From positions 248,001-312,000 of the forward strand of contig LQPU01000037.1 in assembly GCA_002101905.1 (NCBI GenBank): a stretch of 64,000 nucleotides of DNA. Reading direction: 5' to 3'. The position numbers and the translations under genes were made by a program. This DNA comes from Mycobacterium shimoidei. Its GTDB lineage: Bacteria > Actinomycetota > Actinomycetes > Mycobacteriales > Mycobacteriaceae. A model generated the notes under the pieces. That model did no database searches and had not been told where the DNA came from. It was given only the letters and a program-made list of their open reading frames with translations. This document shows positions 61,697 to 64,000 of the stretch, piece by piece. Numbering within the stretch: position 1 is the stretch's first letter; each line of letters opens with the position of its first letter.

Positions 61697-61826
61697 GCCG
61701 CGCCGGCGACGATGCAGAGCGCAGCGATGCGGAGGAGCGGCGCACATGAGCCGCGCCGGCGACGATGTAGAGCGCAGCGATGCGGAGGAGCGGCGCACAT
61801 GAGCCGCGCCGGCGACGATGCAGAGC
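61651..61826 (+). repeat. MIRU-like tandem repeat, 53-bp unit, three copies plus a partial
   Basis: Units start at 61651, 61704 and 61757, with a 17-bp partial copy at 61810. Copies 1 and 2 are identical and copy 3 has one change (C to T at 61768). Each full unit contains CACATGAG, where a start and a stop overlap. The unit shares GGCGACGATGCAGAGCG and GGAGGAGC with MIRU elements of M. tuberculosis as I recall them. Confidence 0.85.
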
Positions 61827-61840
61827 ACACTGATGACTAG
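61693..61840 (+). other. Chain of three stop/start-overlapping mini-ORFs between obgE and proB
   Basis: ATG 61693 (overlapping the obgE TGA) opens 18 codons to TGA 61749. ATG 61746 opens 18 codons to TGA 61802. ATG 61799 opens 13 codons to TAG 61840, which overlaps proB ATG 61833. The first two peptides read [19 protein letters not shown]. The period of 53 (57 minus a 4-base overlap) keeps every link intact. Confidence 0.6.
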
Positions 61841-62933
61841 CACACGCGAGGCCATCCGCGCGGCGCGTCGCGTCGTCGTCAAGGTCGGGACCACCGCGCT
61901 GACGACGTCGACCGGCATGTTCGACGCGGGCAGGCTGGCCGGGCTCGCCGAGGCCATCGAGGCGCGAATGAAGGCCGGCTCCGATGTCGTCATCGTGTCC
62001 TCTGGCGCCATCGCCGCCGGCCTCGAACCGCTTGGATTGACCCGCCGCCCAAGGGATCTGGCCACCAAACAGGCTGCGGCCAGCGTCGGGCAGGTCGCCC
62101 TGGTGAACTCCTGGAGCGCGGCGTTCGCTCGCTACCAGCGCACCGTCGGGCAGGTGCTGCTGAGCGCGCATGACATCGCAATGCGGGTGCAGCACACCAA
62201 CGCCCAACGCACCCTGGATCGGCTGCGCGCCCTGCACGCGGTGGCGATCGTCAACGAGAACGACACCGTGGCCACCAACGAGATCCGTTTCGGCGACAAC
62301 GATCGGCTCTCGGCTTTGGTGGCGCATCTGGTCGGCGCCGACGCGCTGGTACTACTGAGCGACATCGACGGGCTCTACGACTCCGACCCGCGCAAGGGAC
62401 CGGCGAACTTCATCCCAGAAGTCACCGGCCCGGCCGACCTCGACGGCGTCGTCGCCGGGCAAAGCGGCCATCTGGGCACCGGTGGAATGGCGTCGAAGGT
62501 GTCCGCGGCGATGCTGGCTGCTGACGCCGGGGTCCCGGTGTTGCTGGCGGCCGCCGCCGACGCGGCGACCGCGCTGACCGACGCCGCGGTGGGCACGGTG
62601 TTCGCCGCGCGCCCCACCCGGATGTCGGCGCGCCGATTCTGGGTGCGCTATGCCGCGGAGTCGACCGGCTCGCTGACCCTCGATGACGGTGCGGTGCGTG
62701 CGGTGCTGCGGCAGCGCCGCTCACTGCTGCCGGCGGGCATCACCGCGGTGTCCGGCCGCTTCCACGGCGGCGACGTCGTCGACATCTGCGCTCCGGACAC
62801 CACCGTCGTGGCCCGCGGCGTGGTCGCCTACGACGCGGCTGAATTGACCACGATGCTCGGGCGGTCGACCTCCGACCTTCCTCCCGAATTGCGCCGACCC
62901 GCCGTGCACGCCGACGACCTGGTCGCCGTCTAA
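61833..62933 (+). CDS. proB: Glutamate 5-kinase
   Basis: A 366-residue enzyme for the first step of proline synthesis. The amino acid kinase domain has [19 protein letters not shown] and N-E-N-D-T-V-A; a C-terminal PUA domain begins near residue 285. ATG 61833 is preferred, giving [13 protein letters not shown] 61818 is in frame but lies within the repeat. It is coupled to obgE through the mini-ORF chain. The TAA overlaps the convergent tetR stop by 4 bases. Confidence 0.95.
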   Translation: MTSTREAIRAARRVVVKVGTTALTTSTGMFDAGRLAGLAEAIEARMKAGSDVVIVSSGAIAAGLEPLGLTRRPRDLATKQAAASVGQVALVNSWSAAFARYQRTVGQVLLSAHDIAMRVQHTNAQRTLDRLRALHAVAIVNENDTVATNEIRFGDNDRLSALVAHLVGADALVLLSDIDGLYDSDPRKGPANFIPEVTGPADLDGVVAGQSGHLGTGGMASKVSAAMLAADAGVPVLLAAAADAATALTDAAVGTVFAARPTRMSARRFWVRYAAESTGSLTLDDGAVRAVLRQRRSLLPAGITAVSGRFHGGDVVDICAPDTTVVARGVVAYDAAELTTMLGRSTSDLPPELRRPAVHADDLVAV

Positions 62934-63568
62934 GACGACGCTATCGGCTTCAGATACAACGCGCCCCAGACGATTTCGGTGAGCGCCTCGGCTAGCTCCG
63001 CATCGTACGAGGGCGGGTTGGGCGGCAGGTTCTGTTGACAGGCCCGCTCGACCATCCACGTCAGCGCACTGGCGGTGATGGCCGCCGGCAGCTCACGGCG
63101 AATGGAGCCGTCGGCCTGGCCGTCCTCGATCACCCGCGTCAATCGACCGGCGATGCCGGTGAGCAGCTCGCGATAGGTGGCGCCCACGATCGGGTCGTAA
63201 CCCGCCATCTCGTTCAGCGCGACAAGTACCGGTTGATGCTGGCGATAGGTGGCGATGATGCCGGCCATCGCGGCGCGAACATCGTCGGGATCGTGCCGCC
63301 AGGCAACGCCCCACCAGCGCTGGGCGCCCTCGGTCAGGTCGGCGAACACCTGACCGGCGAGCCGTCGCAGCAGATCGCCCTTGTCCTCGAAGTAGATGTA
63401 GAAGTTGGCGCGCGACATCCCCGCTTCGGCGGCCAGCCGATCCACGGACAACTCGGTGAAACTGGCGCCGGCGCGCATCAGACGTTCGGTGGCGTCGAGC
63501 AGCCGGCGCTCGATCTGTTCACGTCGTTCCTGCCGCTTGGCCTGCGGCTTTCGGGTCACTGACGGCAT
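62930..63568 (-). CDS. TetR family transcriptional regulator
   Basis: A 212-residue repressor-type protein. The N-terminal helix-turn-helix (residues ~17-65) has [35 protein letters not shown] spacing. The C-terminal ligand domain is hydrophobic and helical. It is divergent from a cytochrome P450 gene, with a TAGACA/TGTCTA palindrome in between (63596-63610), which is probably its operator. Ligand unknown; likely a lipid or sterol-type P450 substrate. Confidence 0.88.
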   Translation of the reverse strand: MPSVTRKPQAKRQERREQIERRLLDATERLMRAGASFTELSVDRLAAEAGMSRANFYIYFEDKGDLLRRLAGQVFADLTEGAQRWWGVAWRHDPDDVRAAMAGIIATYRQHQPVLVALNEMAGYDPIVGATYRELLTGIAGRLTRVIEDGQADGSIRRELPAAITASALTWMVERACQQNLPPNPPSYDAELAEALTEIVWGALYLKPIASS

Positions 63569-63590
63569 ACGTCAAAGCGTAGCTGACATC

Positions 63591-63620
63591 TTGACTAGAC
63601 ACTATGTCTAGACCTATGGT
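63591..63620 (+). promoter_or_regulatory. P450 promoter with an embedded TetR-type operator
   Basis: TTGACT (63591-63596), an 18-bp spacer, and TATGGT (63615-63620). Transcription starting 7 bases later coincides with the ATG at 63627, so the mRNA is leaderless. The palindrome TAGACA-CTA-TGTCTA (63596-63610) fills the spacer, where bound repressor would block RNA polymerase. Confidence 0.65.
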
Positions 63621-63626
63621 CCCACC

Positions 63627-64000
63627 ATGACTGCGACGTCTGCCCCCGCCCGGACTTACGACCCGATCGATCTGTCCTCACGCGAGTTCTGGTCCACCAC
63701 CGCCGCCGAACGGGAACGCACGTTCGCCGTGCTGCGGGCCGAACGCCCGGTGAGCTGGCATCCGCCGGTCGAAGACGCCATGTTGAACGATCCCGACGAC
63801 CCCGGTTTTTGGGCGATCACCCGGCACGCCGACATCGTCACGGTGAGCCGCACCAACGAGGTGTTCTTGTCCGGCAAGGGTGTGATGTTCGAGAACTATC
63901 CGGAAGAGCTGCTCGAAAGCACGCAGTCCTTTCTGGCCATGGATCCGCCCCGGCACACCCTGCTGCGCAAACTGGCCAGCGCCGCGTTTACCCCTCGGCA
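63627..64000 (+). CDS. Cytochrome P450 (N-terminal part; continues beyond window)
   Basis: The first ~124 codons are visible. The sequence shows the bacterial P450 N-terminal pattern with F-W-A-I-T-R-H-A-D-I-V, S-G-K-G-V-M-F and the helix C segment D-P-P-R-H-T-L-L-R-K-L, whose His and Arg contact haem propionates. The haem-Cys loop lies outside. A CYP125/142-like or other fatty-acid or sterol P450 is possible; the subfamily cannot be set. Leaderless start at 63627, controlled by the divergent TetR. Confidence 0.88.
   Translation, partial: MTATSAPARTYDPIDLSSREFWSTTAAERERTFAVLRAERPVSWHPPVEDAMLNDPDDPGFWAITRHADIVTVSRTNEVFLSGKGVMFENYPEELLESTQSFLAMDPPRHTLLRKLASAAFTPR

Noticed and set aside
61651..61826. 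Possible CRISPR array
   Set aside because: The 53-bp units are directly tandem with no unique spacers, and no cas gene is nearby.

Overview
The window is chromosomal DNA of a mycobacterium, probably a slow-growing non-tuberculous species. It is GC-rich, uses many GTG starts and has several apparently leaderless promoters. Its gene order follows, in mirror image, the M. tuberculosis Rv2485c to Rv2439c neighbourhood. The Rv names used below are comparisons from memory, not search results. MIRU-like repeats and a PE-PPE-domain hydrolase fit the same group.

Layout. 1-8750: lipid genes (LipQ-like esterase cut by the window edge, a WS/DGAT acyltransferase, plsC, plsB) and a CopD-CtaG copper/cytochrome oxidase assembly fusion. 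8900-17070: an SSB paralogue, the ribosome-associated ABC-F ATPase ettA, the giant NAD-glutamate dehydrogenase, a hot-dog thioesterase and an unknown gene. 17186-22225: a secreted PE-PPE-domain hydrolase, then aglA and glbO on the minus strand, an HNH nuclease, the cytochrome oxidase subunit ctaJ and a DUF5130 gene. 22260-30511: an accessory block of about 8 kb, described below. 30508-36386: pepN, a DsbA-like mycothiol oxidoreductase, rpiB, nei and lipP. 36481-36755: tRNA-Gly(TCC) and tRNA-Pro(TGG). 36801-41939: the proteostasis cluster tig-clpP1-clpP2 and clpX, with mmuM on the minus strand between them. 42196-45861: the 2-oxoglutarate:ferredoxin oxidoreductase korAB and mobA. 46821-51376: rpfE, an S9 peptidase, a trans-acting enoyl reductase family protein and a DUF937 protein. 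51433-62933: the translation, RNA and nucleotide cluster valS-folC-DUF4233-ndk-rne-rplU-rpmA-obgE-proB. The window ends with a TetR regulator divergent from a cytochrome P450 that runs off the edge.

The most unusual region is 22260-30511, which appears inserted between the DUF5130 gene and pepN. It has one EspC-family ESX gene followed by three genes whose first ~165 residues are EspA/EspE-like ESX substrate domains (W51-x-G53) and whose C-terminal parts are unrelated to each other. Each of the three overlaps, by 1 or 4 bases at the stop codon, a membrane-anchored or lipoprotein gene. The first two heads are about 96% identical in DNA over 507 bp and then diverge abruptly. One tail carries an HExxH zinc-peptidase motif. 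Another tail is homologous along its length to the lipoprotein encoded directly after it. This is the layout of a polymorphic toxin/immunity repertoire coupled to type VII secretion. Toxicity and immunity are inferences.

Other points of note: a 53-bp tandem MIRU-like array that links obgE to proB through a chain of stop/start-overlapping mini-ORFs; a MIRU-like segment that appears to lie in frame inside valS; a 10-codon ORF whose stop overlaps the clpP1 start; a palindrome between mmuM and clpX; duplicated CTGTGnCACAG sites upstream of rpfE; and a TetR-type palindrome between the -35 and -10 of a leaderless P450 promoter.
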